A stretch of 64,000 nt of DNA from Bacillota bacterium (GCA_023425025.1 JAFADG010000032.1:79080-143079); one strand, 5' to 3'; positions 9,612 through 18,649 are shown, numbered from the stretch's first letter. Numbers and translations are program-made. Notes: generated by a model from the letters alone, not told the origin.

Positions 9612-9640
9612 AGTTTAGCACAGGAACGGCTCCTTCGCAA
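9612..9640 (-). promoter_or_regulatory. sigma-A promoter of the tig-clpP-clpX cluster
   Basis: On the minus strand TTGCGA (9640-9635) and TAAACT (9617-9612) are separated by exactly 17 bases, about 66 bases upstream of the tig start. Confidence 0.7.
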
Positions 9641-9728
9641 CCCTGACCATGGAATATCGATCCTTTTTTTGTGAAAGCAGCCGATTTGCTCACATTTGCG
9701 GCTCCGGAAAAGTTCTGCCGCGGCCCAC

Positions 9729-9755
9729 ACCCTTTTTTCCAAACCGCATAAGATA
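9729..9755 (+). promoter_or_regulatory. possible mother-cell (sigma-K-like) promoter of the LysM gene
   Basis: AC, 16 bases, then CATAAGATA matches the sigma-K pattern AC-N16-CATANNNTA known from Bacillus. No good sigma-A pair is visible here. The motif is short, so the call is tentative. Confidence 0.4.
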
Positions 9756-9783
9756 TAGCAGAATTCTGGAAAGGAGCAAGTGT

Positions 9784-10479
9784 ATGAATTTAAGCAATGG
9801 CACCACAACGCCCGGCACTACAGCCTGCGCCTATCAATACACCGTAAAACGGGGCGACAGCTACTACCTGATCAGCAAACGCCTGGGCGTGCCCCTGCGC
9901 GATTTGATCGCCGCCAATCCCAACATCAATCCCGCCCGGCTGATGGTTGGCGACGTGCTGTGCATCCCAGGCGCCAGCGGCGGCACGACGGTTCCCCAGG
10001 TGCCTTCCCCGGAAGGAAAAGGGGTGGAGGGCGAAACAGGCACCGTAGGCGGGGAAACCGGCGAAACCGCCCCCGTTATCGAACCGCCTGTCGTTCAGCC
10101 GCCCGTTGTTCAGCCGCCGGTCGTTGAACCGCCGGTCGTCGAGCCGCCCACCTTCGCCTGTCCTCTGGAGCAGCGCCGCACCGTGCAACCGGGCCAGAGC
10201 GTAAGCGATTTCCAATTGAACGCCGGCCTGAACCGCCACACCATGGAAGTGGCAAACCCCAACGTCGATCTTGACAGCCTGTTCCCCGGGCAAGTGATCT
10301 GCGTACCCGATATCAACCAGGCCTGCCCGCTGCCCGCTACTTACATCCTGAAGGAAAACGATACATTGGAGACTGTGGCAGCCAAGTTCAACGTATCCAT
10401 CGCATCGCTGCTGCGGGCGAACCCCTGCCTGGCCCCGGCGGATTTCCTGCCCTGCGTGTGCATCAGCCTGCCAAGATAA
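9784..10479 (+). CDS. LysM-repeat protein, possibly spore-associated
   Basis: A 231-residue protein with three LysM modules: residues about 18-63 (YTVKRGDSYYLISKRLGV), about 135-178 (RTVQPGQSVSDFQLNAGL) and about 188-230 (YILKENDTLETVAAKFNV). A linker after the first module carries tandem PPVVQ/PPVVE repeats. LysM domains bind the glycan of peptidoglycan. There is no signal peptide and no catalytic domain. That fits spore-coat or cortex-bound LysM proteins made inside the mother cell, as does the sigma-K-like promoter, but the spore role is inference. The start ATG follows GAAAGGAG; upstream in-frame codons lack a ribosome binding site. Confidence 0.8.
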   Translation: MNLSNGTTTPGTTACAYQYTVKRGDSYYLISKRLGVPLRDLIAANPNINPARLMVGDVLCIPGASGGTTVPQVPSPEGKGVEGETGTVGGETGETAPVIEPPVVQPPVVQPPVVEPPVVEPPTFACPLEQRRTVQPGQSVSDFQLNAGLNRHTMEVANPNVDLDSLFPGQVICVPDINQACPLPATYILKENDTLETVAAKFNVSIASLLRANPCLAPADFLPCVCISLPR

Positions 10480-10523
10480 TACCCGTGTCTTGTCATACAT
10501 GTTAAATAGTAAGCAATAGAATG

Positions 10524-10565
10524 CGCCGGCGAAACAGCTCGTTGTTCCGCCGGCGATATTTTTAA
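10524..10565 (+). terminator. terminator of the LysM gene
   Basis: CGCCGGCG pairs with CGCCGGCG across a 16-base loop and is followed by ATATTTTTAATTT, 45 bases after the stop. Confidence 0.75.
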
Positions 10566-10589
10566 TTTCTGCTGTTTAGTCAGCAGCTT

Positions 10590-11747
10590 TCAGGCTTCTG
10601 TCCTCTTTTTGATCACCGCGTTGATCCGCTCCGTGGAAAGCAGCATCAGGCCGCCCAGCACCAGCAGATAAAAGGGATAAATGCCTATGCCGGTTGTATT
10701 GGCCGTTTGGCCAAGCACCGCCGGCATCAGCGTGCTGCCCACGTAGGCCGACGCCATCTGTATACCCATCAGCTCCTGTGCATGATTTTCCCCAAACCTG
10801 GCAGGCGTTTCATGCAAAAGCGACGGGAAAATGGGAGCGCAGCCAAGGCCCATCAGCGCCATGCCAACCGCCGACGCTTCCCCCGGCAAAAGCAAAACAC
10901 CTGCACCTGCCAAAATCAAAACAAGCCCAAGACGTATCAGCTGCTTGCCGGTAAATTTGAAGGTCAAAAATCCACTCAGGAAGCGCCCCGCCGTAATGCC
11001 CCCATAATAAAGGCTGGCCCACAAGGCGCCCTGGGCCGGCAAAAGCCCCTTTGCTTCCACCAAAAAAGTGGCGCACCAAAGGCCCGAGGCGATCTCCAAA
11101 CTGCAATAGAAAAAGAAGGTAAGCAGCGTCAGCTTCACGCCGGGTATCCGCAACACGTTTTGGCGCTGTACGTGACCATGTTCAGCGCTTTGCGCCGCCT
11201 CTTCCCTGCGCCAGAGGGGAAGCGAAAGAACCAAAAGCAGCGCCAGCGCAAACTGAATGATGGAAACCGTGCGGTAGCCGCCCTGCCAGAAGCCCTCCCT
11301 GGCGACAAACGACGCCATGATCACAGGCCCCAGCGTTGCGCCCACACCCCAGAAGCAGTGCAGCCAGCTCATGTGCCGTGCCTTGTAATTTTTCGCCACA
11401 TAGGCATTCAGCCCGGAATCCACCGCCCCGGCGCCCAGCCCCAAGGGGATCGCCATCACATACAATAGCCACGCGCCGGGCGCCAGCGACATGCCAAAGA
11501 GGGCGCACGCCGTCATCAATACGCTGACAAACGTGACCCGGCCTGTGCCGAACCTGCGGATCACCCGGCTGCTGAACAGGCTGGAAACCACCGTGCCCGC
11601 CGCAATCACAAGGCTGATGCTCCCCGCCTGGCCCAGCGGCGCGTTCCAGCCGATGCGCATGGCCGGCCAGGCCGCCCCCAGCATGGAATCGGGCAGGCCA
11701 AGGCTGATAAAGGCAAGGTAGATCATGCAAAGAAAAAATACGGCCAT
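10590..11747 (-). CDS. MFS transporter
   Basis: A 385-residue membrane protein with about 12 hydrophobic segments, typical of a major facilitator secondary transporter. The loop after segment 2 carries a degenerate form of the family motif (SSRVIRRFGTGRVTF). The C-terminal half has a matching FKFTGKQLIRLGL loop. The N-terminus MAVFFLCMIYLAFISLGLPD resembles sugar- or drug-type MFS proteins of Clostridia, but the substrate cannot be assigned. It starts 12 bases after the SNF2 helicase stop, behind AAAGGAAA, and so belongs to the nuclease-helicase transcript. Confidence 0.85.
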   Translation of the reverse strand: MAVFFLCMIYLAFISLGLPDSMLGAAWPAMRIGWNAPLGQAGSISLVIAAGTVVSSLFSSRVIRRFGTGRVTFVSVLMTACALFGMSLAPGAWLLYVMAIPLGLGAGAVDSGLNAYVAKNYKARHMSWLHCFWGVGATLGPVIMASFVAREGFWQGGYRTVSIIQFALALLLVLSLPLWRREEAAQSAEHGHVQRQNVLRIPGVKLTLLTFFFYCSLEIASGLWCATFLVEAKGLLPAQGALWASLYYGGITAGRFLSGFLTFKFTGKQLIRLGLVLILAGAGVLLLPGEASAVGMALMGLGCAPIFPSLLHETPARFGENHAQELMGIQMASAYVGSTLMPAVLGQTANTTGIGIYPFYLLVLGGLMLLSTERINAVIKKRTEA

Positions 11748-11759
11748 ACTGATTTCCTT

Positions 11760-13520
11760 TCACTCTTTCGTATCAAATTGCCGCGCCAGCCGCTGCACAT
11801 GCCGCCGGGCCGCCGTGGCCCCCTGGGCCGCCTCTTCCGGCGTGGCGGGCGTATCCCCCATCAGGCTCAGGAACTGGCTGACCTTCAGGCCCAGCGCTTC
11901 CTGCATGTCCATATCGCTGCCGCCCGGGCTGACCAGGTAATAGCAAAGCAGCGAATCCTCCTGCCCGATGCGGTGGGCCCTGTCCTCCGCCTGGCTGTGC
12001 ACGGCCGGCGACCAGTCCAGCTCGCCGAACACCACGCAGCCGGCCCTTTGCAGGTTCAGCCCGGAAGCGGCACGAAGGGAAATGCAGCAAAGGTCCGTCT
12101 TCCCCTCCATAAAGCGCTTCACGGCGTCTTCCTTTTGCGCGCCAGATTCCCGGCCGGTGATGAATACGGGCGAGAAGGCCTTTAGCTCCTTCTTGTATGT
12201 GTCCATCACCTTGTGGTGGTGACCAAAGAGCAGCACCTTCTCCCCGGCTTCCAGCAGCGCCCTGACAAACTGGCATACATACGGCGCTTTGGCAAGGCCC
12301 GTAGCCTGGCGCTCCTCCTGGGAAATCTGTTCCTCCAGAATTGCCCGCTGGGAGGCCGTCAGGCTTTCATCCCTGCGCCAATGCAGCAGCTTTTCCAGCA
12401 CGGGCTGCAACAGCTGGCGGTACAGCGCGTCGTCGGCGTCGATTTCCTGCACCAGGCGGCGCTTGGGCGGCAGCTCCGGCAGCACTTCCTTTTTGGTGCG
12501 GCGCAGCATCAGCCCCTCCCGGCGCAAATGCTCCCCCAGCAGCTCAGGCTTGACCACCACGGCGTTGCCGTAGCCGTAGCACCACTCCCTGGAAAAGCTC
12601 TCCCAATCGCCCAGAAAGTGAAAGTCCAGGATATTGACCACATTCCAGATTTCGCCGCCCTTGTTGTAAATGGGCGTACCGCTTAAGCCTATGACCTTGT
12701 CCAGCGACGAGGAAAGCAGGCTGGCCGCCGAATACTTCTCCGTGCCGCTGTGCCGAAGCTCCTGTATCTCGTCAAAGATCACCGCGGCAAAGCCCATTTC
12801 CGGCAGTTCCTTTTTCCAGCCCCTGAGCAGCAAATAATGCATCAGGTATATATCCGCCGGGGGAAGCTCGTATGGCTTCAGCCCCTTGATCACGTGTATC
12901 CTGGGCTTTTGCCCCGCAATGCGCAAAAAGCGCCCGGTCTCCGCCTCCCAGTTGCGTATCAAATGCGCGGGCGGGATGATGAGCGCGGGATAGGCGCTTA
13001 CGGATGCCAGCCAGGACAGTGCCTGCACGGTTTTGCCAAGGCCCATCTCGTCTGCCAGCAGCGCCCGGTCATTTTGCATAAGGTAGGCCAGGCCCCGCTG
13101 CTGAAACGGGATCAATTCGCCCTCAAAGCTGCCTTCGGGCGGCGTTTCGTATTCCGGGAGCAGCCGCGCCTGCTCCCGCCGCAAAGCATACGCCCTGGCA
13201 TCCGACAGCGCTTCCTCCCAGCGCTTTTCATCCTGAGGCTTTACCGCAAGGGGATAGCGCAGCATCAGCCAGTGCAAATCCCCCACCACCCGCCGGTGGG
13301 CGGTGAACCTGGCCTCGCCCCGGCCGTGGCCGGCGCTGCCGGGAAACAGCCGTTTGGCCAGCTCCGTTACGCAGGGCTCGCCCTTAACTACCCAGCACTT
13401 TGCGCGTTTATTATAAGAAAGCGTACCGTACACATGCCCTTGCTGCCCCCATGACCGCAGGTAGGCGGGCAGCAGGGATATTCCGTTTTCGTTTGATTCC
13501 GTCCCGTCCCGCATGGTCAC
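11760..13520 (-). CDS. SNF2-family DEAD/DEAH-box helicase
   Basis: A protein of about 586 residues with both RecA-like lobes of a Swi2/Snf2 ATPase: Walker A DEMGLGKTVQAL, a DEIQ box (IFDEIQELRH), LSGTPIYNKGGE (motif III), and the second-lobe motifs FGHHHKVMDTY and QAEDRAHRIGQ (motif VI). Such enzymes are ATP-driven double-strand DNA translocases. About 130 N-terminal residues precede the motor and contain no SWIM motif. I choose the GTG at 13520 because its GTGA overlaps the stop of the upstream nuclease gene and GGGGG lies 8 bases before it; the ATG at 13514 or the GTG at 13535 are alternatives. The tight coupling suggests the two proteins act together. Confidence 0.87.
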   Translation of the reverse strand: MTMRDGTESNENGISLLPAYLRSWGQQGHVYGTLSYNKRAKCWVVKGEPCVTELAKRLFPGSAGHGRGEARFTAHRRVVGDLHWLMLRYPLAVKPQDEKRWEEALSDARAYALRREQARLLPEYETPPEGSFEGELIPFQQRGLAYLMQNDRALLADEMGLGKTVQALSWLASVSAYPALIIPPAHLIRNWEAETGRFLRIAGQKPRIHVIKGLKPYELPPADIYLMHYLLLRGWKKELPEMGFAAVIFDEIQELRHSGTEKYSAASLLSSSLDKVIGLSGTPIYNKGGEIWNVVNILDFHFLGDWESFSREWCYGYGNAVVVKPELLGEHLRREGLMLRRTKKEVLPELPPKRRLVQEIDADDALYRQLLQPVLEKLLHWRRDESLTASQRAILEEQISQEERQATGLAKAPYVCQFVRALLEAGEKVLLFGHHHKVMDTYKKELKAFSPVFITGRESGAQKEDAVKRFMEGKTDLCCISLRAASGLNLQRAGCVVFGELDWSPAVHSQAEDRAHRIGQEDSLLCYYLVSPGGSDMDMQEALGLKVSQFLSLMGDTPATPEEAAQGATAARRHVQRLARQFDTKE

Positions 13521-13885
13521 AGCGCAATCCCCCACAGCTTATTTACGGATAAGGAAACGCACGGCTTGCCGCCGATGGTCGCCGGCAGGTCCGCCTTACG
13601 CTCCACCAGCAAAACCAGCGCGGTAATCTCCTCGCTTTCGGCATACCGCGCTAGCTGGCTCACAAGCCGCTTGCATTCCGGCTTGCCCCGCTTGATTTCA
13701 ATGCCGATGGTCCCGGCCAGAAGGTCAATGCGGCAGCGCGGGGCCAGGCGAACCTCGTGCCGAAAGGAAATCCCCGCTTCGCTCAGGGTTTGCGCCGCCA
13801 GCGCGTGCAAATCATACTCCCCCGGACAAAAGGGAGCGCGCAGCCGCGACAGAGCCTCTACAACATCCGCAAGGCGAATCTCCAT
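13517..13885 (-). CDS. small PD-(D/E)XK nuclease-like protein
   Basis: A 122-residue protein with a likely PD-(D/E)XK core: RIDLL (Asp54), then GIEIKRGK (Glu63, Lys65), followed by a helix ending in QLARYAESEEITAL. This spacing is typical of restriction-endonuclease-fold nucleases. The start at 13885 follows AGGAGGG with normal spacing; a longer frame to 13921 is not needed. The stop overlaps the GTG start of the SNF2 helicase. A DNA-processing role is inferred from the fold and partner; no experimental family name is known to me. Confidence 0.7.
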   Translation of the reverse strand: MEIRLADVVEALSRLRAPFCPGEYDLHALAAQTLSEAGISFRHEVRLAPRCRIDLLAGTIGIEIKRGKPECKRLVSQLARYAESEEITALVLLVERKADLPATIGGKPCVSLSVNKLWGIAL

Positions 13886-14004
13886 GATTTCCCTCCTCAA
13901 GGCATAAGCGTATTGTATCATTTCGGCAGGTGCGGCGCAATTCCCGAAAAAGAGCGCGTTCCTGTAACAATTTGTTTCAAATCCATGCCATGGCTTGCTT
14001 TGGG

Positions 14005-14033
14005 TTGCAAACTGTGTGCATTTTCTGTATGAT
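14005..14033 (+). promoter_or_regulatory. sigma-A promoter of the L,D-transpeptidase gene
   Basis: TTGCAA and TATGAT are separated by exactly 17 bases, 38 bases upstream of the start codon. Confidence 0.75.
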
Positions 14034-14070
14034 ATTTTTAATGTCCCTTCACCTATAAAGGAGGTCTTTC

Positions 14071-15822
14071 ATGCTGTTGTTCCGCCGTGCCGCAGGAATG
14101 CTGGCGCTTTTGCTGATATGCTGCACCTTTTTGCCCGCGCTTGCCGAGGCCGCCCTGGAATGGGTCGATCCGCCGGAAGCCGTGCGGCCCGGCAAATCCA
14201 TCCGTCTGAGCTTTTCCGTTACCCATCCCGGAGATACGGAGATTGTTGTAGAGGACACGTCCGGCGCAACAGCCGCCGTGCTGGCGGAGGCGTTTCCTGC
14301 CAAGGCCGGCCTCAACAACCTTGCCTGGGATGGCACCAGCGGCGGCAGCCCTCTTGCGCAGGGCAGCTATACCCTGGTGGCAACGCAAGGCTCCAATGTG
14401 GCAAAGGCTGAGTTCATCCTGGGCGACGCGAGTCCCGTCATTGTCTTGGCAATCCCCAGCAACCCTACGCTGGTGTTGGGGCAGGAATGGCACTTTCAGG
14501 TGGAAACAAACCTTCAGGCTACGCTGACGATGACGCTTGCCGCAGCCGGCGGCGACGTTGTTTTGTACGAAGCGCTCCTGCCGGCAGGCACGCATATCAT
14601 CCCCTGGGATGGCGCGGCCGGCGGCGCGCCCCTTTCCCCCGGCAGCTATAACCTGAGTTTGTCGCTGACCGACGATGCCGGCTTTTCCTCCAACGCCGAG
14701 CTGCACACCATCGACATCGCCGAAGCCTCCTTAAGTCCTGTACCTATAGATACCGCTGCGCAGCCGGAGATCATTTCTGTCACGGATACCTCCGACGATA
14801 AAGCCCGCGCCCCTTCCGATTTCAGCAGTTACCCCTGCGAGCATGAATCCTGCTTCTTCAAGCTGCCCATGGGCGTTATGGACGAGGCCGCCATCTGGGC
14901 GGCCATGATGCAGCCCATGACGGTGGTCAAGGGCGAGCAGCGGCAGGTGGTCAAGGTGTACGCGGAACCCAACAAGGATTCCGCAGCCGTGGGCGAAGTG
15001 ACCTGCGACTCCCAGGGGCTGCACGTGCTGGAAAACTTGGACAACGGCTGGACACGGGTGGAGGCCTATTCCAGCTCCATCCACTCCAGCAAGGTCAAAA
15101 ACTGGGCCGGCTTCTTTACGGGATATATCGAAACAAAAAGGCTGGAAACCAAGCAGCCCAACGAAAAGTTCGGCCTGCTGCTGGATAAGCTCACCCAGCG
15201 GATGTACGTGTTCCAGGAAGGAAAGATCATCACCGAGCTTTTGATCTCCACGGGCCTTGTCAACAGCAAGCAGCCGTACAACGAAACCTCCGCCGGCGAA
15301 TTCATGATCGTCAGCCGCACCGGCGGATTCTGGTCCGGCAACATGTGGTGCGACCTGGCGCTTCGAATCAACGGCGGCATACTGATCCACGAGGTTCCCT
15401 GCTTCTTGAACGAAGCTACCGGCGACCGGGATTACGGGCCCTTCCAGCGCGTGCTGGGGCAAAAGGCCAGCCATGGCTGCATCCGCGTCCAGCAGGAAAA
15501 GAGCACGGAAGGCATCAACATGCGCTGGCTGTGGGACAACCTGAAGCTGAACACCAGAGTGTTTATTTGGGACGATGTGGGCCGGAATATCCCCATCCCG
15601 GATGATTCAACAGAACTGTTCTACAACCCCGACGGCGGAAAGTATTATCACAGTGACGCCTACTGCAAGAGCGTGAAAGACAGGTACCTGCCGCTGACCG
15701 GGTTCACCTACGGCGAAATGGAAACCAGCCCCTTTGACAAGCTGGAGGCCTGCCCCTACTGCTCGCCGCCCAAGCGCCAGGCGGAAATCGAAGCCCTGAA
15801 CGCTGGCAATAAAGCGGATTGA
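14071..15822 (+). CDS. secreted L,D-transpeptidase (YkuD) with FlgD-like Ig repeats
   Basis: A 583-residue exported enzyme. Residues 1-28 are a signal peptide. Two FlgD-type Ig-like repeats follow, each with a WDG...GGxPLxxGSY signature (about 84-105 and 186-206). An SH3-like segment (about 288-350) precedes a YkuD catalytic domain with the HGCIR motif at His468, Gly469 and Cys470. Cys470 is the expected acyl-acceptor residue that forms 3-3 peptidoglycan crosslinks. The tail has YYHSDAYCKS and ACPYCSPP, a Cys-paired motif seen at the end of many clostridial exported proteins. The ATG follows AAAGGAGG. It is a single-gene unit. Confidence 0.9.
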   Translation: MLLFRRAAGMLALLLICCTFLPALAEAALEWVDPPEAVRPGKSIRLSFSVTHPGDTEIVVEDTSGATAAVLAEAFPAKAGLNNLAWDGTSGGSPLAQGSYTLVATQGSNVAKAEFILGDASPVIVLAIPSNPTLVLGQEWHFQVETNLQATLTMTLAAAGGDVVLYEALLPAGTHIIPWDGAAGGAPLSPGSYNLSLSLTDDAGFSSNAELHTIDIAEASLSPVPIDTAAQPEIISVTDTSDDKARAPSDFSSYPCEHESCFFKLPMGVMDEAAIWAAMMQPMTVVKGEQRQVVKVYAEPNKDSAAVGEVTCDSQGLHVLENLDNGWTRVEAYSSSIHSSKVKNWAGFFTGYIETKRLETKQPNEKFGLLLDKLTQRMYVFQEGKIITELLISTGLVNSKQPYNETSAGEFMIVSRTGGFWSGNMWCDLALRINGGILIHEVPCFLNEATGDRDYGPFQRVLGQKASHGCIRVQQEKSTEGINMRWLWDNLKLNTRVFIWDDVGRNIPIPDDSTELFYNPDGGKYYHSDAYCKSVKDRYLPLTGFTYGEMETSPFDKLEACPYCSPPKRQAEIEALNAGNKAD

Positions 15823-15833
15823 TACGAAACACT

Positions 15834-15877
15834 AAACCCCGTCCTCTCCTAGCGATTGGAAAGGACGGGGTTTTGTT
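15834..15877. terminator. terminator between convergent genes
   Basis: AACCCCGTCCT pairs with AGGACGGGGTT, followed by TTGTT on the plus strand. It sits between the L,D-transpeptidase stop and the convergent LCP stop and may serve both. Confidence 0.8.
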
Positions 15878-15898
15878 ATCCCGCAGCCGTGATTTTAC

Positions 15899-16894
15899 TT
15901 ACTCGCCATACAAAAACGCGTTCATCGCGTCCACATTCTTGCCAAGGTTGGGCACAAGCACGGCCATGCCGGAAATCATCTTGCTGGCATATCCATCCTT
16001 AATGGGTATGTGCATGGAGGAAAAGGCGGCGTCCTTAGCCATCAGCGCCGTAGGGATCAGGGAGATTGCGTCGGCCGCCGAGATATTGGTTACCACGTTG
16101 TCCAGGTTATCCAGCACCAGATCGCCGATCTTATCCCAGCTCATGGTCATGATCTTGCGGAAAGCGGCTTCCACCACCGTGCGCTGGCGGTCGGTGCGGT
16201 TAAAATCGCTGTCGATTTTGCGGATGCGGCTGAAGGAAAGCGCCTGGTCGCCGGTCAGGTTCTGCAGACCCGATTTTTTCAAAAGGCCGCTGTTTTGCCG
16301 CTTGCCCATCTTCATATTATAGTATTGCAATATGCTGTTGAGCTGCGTGCGCTCCCGGCTGGAGACCTCGATTTCCACGCCGCCGATGGCATCGATGAGT
16401 TTGGCCATGCGGCTGAAATTGACGGAAACATAGGCGTCCGGCTCGATGCCGAAATTTTCTTTGAGCGTTTTTATAAGCAGGTCCGGGCCGCCGTATACGT
16501 AAGCCGCGTTCATCCTCGTGGAGCCTTTTCCGGGGATTTTGACATACATGTCGCGCAGAAAGGAAACCAGCTTCACCGTCTTGTTCTTGGGGTCAAGCTG
16601 TGCCAGCATCATCACATCGCTGCGTCCTCTTGACTTGGTGGAATACGTATCGGTGCCGATCAGCAGCAGTTGAAACACATCCGTCTTGGGCGGCGTATAG
16701 CCGTCCGGCAGCACCAGGTATTCGTTCAGCTCCCCTTCCTGCCCTTCGGGAATGGTTTCCGCCAGCAGCTCCAGCAATTCTTCCTTGCTCAGTTCCTCCG
16801 TCGCTTCGGCAAATGCCTGAAACGGCGCTGTAAAACAAAGCAAAACCATCAACAGGCAAAGCACCCGCGAAAAGAAACGGTTTTTGGCTTTCAT
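15899..16894 (-). CDS. LytR-CpsA-Psr (LCP) family cell-wall glycopolymer ligase
   Basis: A 331-residue LCP protein. Residues 1-27 form a signal sequence or membrane anchor. The LCP core has the usual arginines and acids: GTDTYSTKSRGRSDVMML, SFLRDMYVKIPG, TRMNAAYVYGG, and the later FSRIRKIDSDFNRTDRQR. LCP enzymes transfer undecaprenyl-linked polymers such as teichoic acid or capsule to peptidoglycan outside the membrane. The ATG at 16892-16894 follows GGGGGAC and begins the signal peptide; a frame to 17026 would overlap the next gene. It lies downstream of the CDF transporter and faces the L,D-transpeptidase gene, another wall enzyme. Confidence 0.92.
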   Translation of the reverse strand: MKAKNRFFSRVLCLLMVLLCFTAPFQAFAEATEELSKEELLELLAETIPEGQEGELNEYLVLPDGYTPPKTDVFQLLLIGTDTYSTKSRGRSDVMMLAQLDPKNKTVKLVSFLRDMYVKIPGKGSTRMNAAYVYGGPDLLIKTLKENFGIEPDAYVSVNFSRMAKLIDAIGGVEIEVSSRERTQLNSILQYYNMKMGKRQNSGLLKKSGLQNLTGDQALSFSRIRKIDSDFNRTDRQRTVVEAAFRKIMTMSWDKIGDLVLDNLDNVVTNISAADAISLIPTALMAKDAAFSSMHIPIKDGYASKMISGMAVLVPNLGKNVDAMNAFLYGE

Positions 16895-17003
16895 GTAAAG
16901 TCCCCCTTGCCACAAAGAAATTTCGACAGATTTTCTACTTTCCCTCTGTAAACGGGGCGAATGCGCTGAAACCTGCATCTTTCTGTCAAATGTTACAGAC
17001 CAA

Positions 17004-18170
17004 TTATTGGTAGTAGTCCGGATCAAAATCGATTACGCATTCATTTCGCCCGTCAAGCTCTCTGGCAAAATCCTCGAGCTTTTGCTTGAGGGGGGAGGTA
17101 TCCTTTATCTGCGGCGGAACCATGACGTCAAACAAAAGCGTCACCCGATCGGCGTGCTGCACGCGGCGGAAATCGTGTAGCTTCAGCCGCTCATCCTGCG
17201 AGACCAAAAAGGCCTCCAGCTTGGATTGCGTTTCAAGCGAAACGGTATCGTCGGTGATGATCGGGTCCATGTGGATCAAAAGCGGAATGCTCATTTCCGC
17301 GGAGATATCCCGTTCGGCCCGGTCGATCACTTCATGTATTTTCACGATATCGGCTTTGGATGAAACCTCCGCGTGGATGGAGGCGATGCTGCGGCCCGGG
17401 CCATAATCATGGATCACCAGATCATGCACGCCGAGAATGCCCTCATAAGAAAGCAGCTTCTCCATCAGCTTATCGTTCATCTCCCGGTTGGGCTGCGCCC
17501 CCAGCAGCCTATCCACCGTGCCCTTGCATACCTGGTAGCCTGCCCGCAGTACAAACAGCGCCACCAGCACGCCCATCCAGCCGTCCAGGCGAATGCCAAA
17601 CGCCCGGTCCAACACCATGCCCAGCAGCACGCCGCCGCTGGCCAGCACGTCGGACACGGAATCCTTGCTGGCGGCCTTCAGCGGCTCGGAATCAATGGCC
17701 CGGCCCAGGCGCGCGTAAAAGAAATACAGCCATATCTTCACGAGGATGCCGGCGGATAAAAGAATCCATGCGGCCGGCGAAAAATCCGTGGCCGAGGGCG
17801 TGATGATATTGGCGACGCCTTCCTTGAACAGCTCAACGCCCATCAAAAGAATGATGACGCCCACGCCCAGGGCGCCGATATACTCCATCCGCCCATGGCC
17901 AAAGGGATGGTCCTTATCCCCCGGCTTTTGCGCAAACCTGGCGCTGACCAGGGAAACGATGGAGCCGCCGGCGTCCGACAGGTTATTGGCCGCGTCCGCC
18001 GTCACCGCCACAGAGCCCGAAAAAAGGCCGATCAAAAACTTGGTCAGGGACAGCGACAGGTTGATGATGATCCCCGCCGTAGCGCCCAGGGAGGCGTATG
18101 CCGTCCGGACCGGCTGGCTATTAACGTCCTGATGGTTTTTCACAAAGCGTTTCAGCAACCACGCAGTCAT
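17004..18170 (-). CDS. cation diffusion facilitator (CDF) family transporter
   Basis: A 388-residue proton-coupled divalent-metal exporter. Six membrane segments fill residues about 25-215, followed by a cytoplasmic metal-sensing domain. Metal-site motifs are ADAANNLSDAGG in segment 2 and SKDSVSDVLASGG in segment 5, plus the conserved DHPFGHGRMEY loop. The D-x3-N/D pattern, without histidine in segment 2, is closer to manganese or iron CDF proteins than to zinc ones; the ion is inferred. A C-terminal extension (about 300-388) lies beyond the usual dimerisation domain. The start at 18170 follows GGGAGGGC. Confidence 0.9.
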   Translation of the reverse strand: MTAWLLKRFVKNHQDVNSQPVRTAYASLGATAGIIINLSLSLTKFLIGLFSGSVAVTADAANNLSDAGGSIVSLVSARFAQKPGDKDHPFGHGRMEYIGALGVGVIILLMGVELFKEGVANIITPSATDFSPAAWILLSAGILVKIWLYFFYARLGRAIDSEPLKAASKDSVSDVLASGGVLLGMVLDRAFGIRLDGWMGVLVALFVLRAGYQVCKGTVDRLLGAQPNREMNDKLMEKLLSYEGILGVHDLVIHDYGPGRSIASIHAEVSSKADIVKIHEVIDRAERDISAEMSIPLLIHMDPIITDDTVSLETQSKLEAFLVSQDERLKLHDFRRVQHADRVTLLFDVMVPPQIKDTSPLKQKLEDFARELDGRNECVIDFDPDYYQ

Positions 18171-18323
18171 CCGGCGCCCTCCCAAGCTAGTGTTTAAAGG
18201 ATAGTATACCACAATTTTCCCGGCATGACCTGAGCGTTTCGCAAAATAATGAAGTTAGCGAGTGTTTCCCGCTGCCAGGCAGTCATTTTCCCAACAAAAC
18301 AGCCGCCTTTTCCTGCAAAACAC

Positions 18324-18351
18324 TTTACTTTTTTCCGCGGTTGGATATAAT
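18324..18351 (+). promoter_or_regulatory. sigma-A promoter of the ileS T-box leader
   Basis: TTTACT and TATAAT are separated by 16 bases, just upstream of the leader RNA. Confidence 0.7.
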
Positions 18352-18357
18352 AGTAGG

Positions 18358-18622
18358 AAGTATATTGACCATGATGGGGACGGGTTAGGCAAACCCCTTT
18401 GCAGCGAGCCGGCGCAGGTGGAAGGCCGGCAAGGAATGCCCAACCAGATCACCCCGGAGTCTCCGGGCCGAAGGGAAACTTAAGGCACAGGCGGGCTGCT
18501 CCCGATACAGGGCTGCAAGAATGTTTCTTGCGCAAAGGTGGGCGGCATCTGCCGCCAATCTGGGTGGTACCGCGGAGTAATCCGTCCCAAATTGCTTGGG
18601 GCGGTTTTCTTGTTTTTAAGGC
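18358..18622 (+). promoter_or_regulatory. T-box riboswitch of ileS
   Basis: The leader carries the T-box sequence TGGGTGGTACCGCG at 18561-18574, which pairs with the uncharged tRNA 3' end. Stem I includes the distal GCAGGTGGAAGGCC region and a specifier loop in which ATC (18448-18450), an isoleucine codon, is followed by ACC. A terminator hairpin (CCGTCCCAA with TTGGGGCGG, then TTTTCTTGTTTTT) spans 18582-18617 and overlaps the antiterminator region. Uncharged tRNA-Ile should therefore switch ileS on. The exact 5' end is estimated from the promoter. Confidence 0.93.
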
Positions 18623-18649
18623 AATGACGATGGACACGGGAGGATTATT

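Noticed and set aside
13517..13921. Classification of the nuclease-SNF2 pair as a known restriction or defence system
   Set aside because: There is no methyltransferase, specificity subunit or other signature partner, so I report it only as a candidate.
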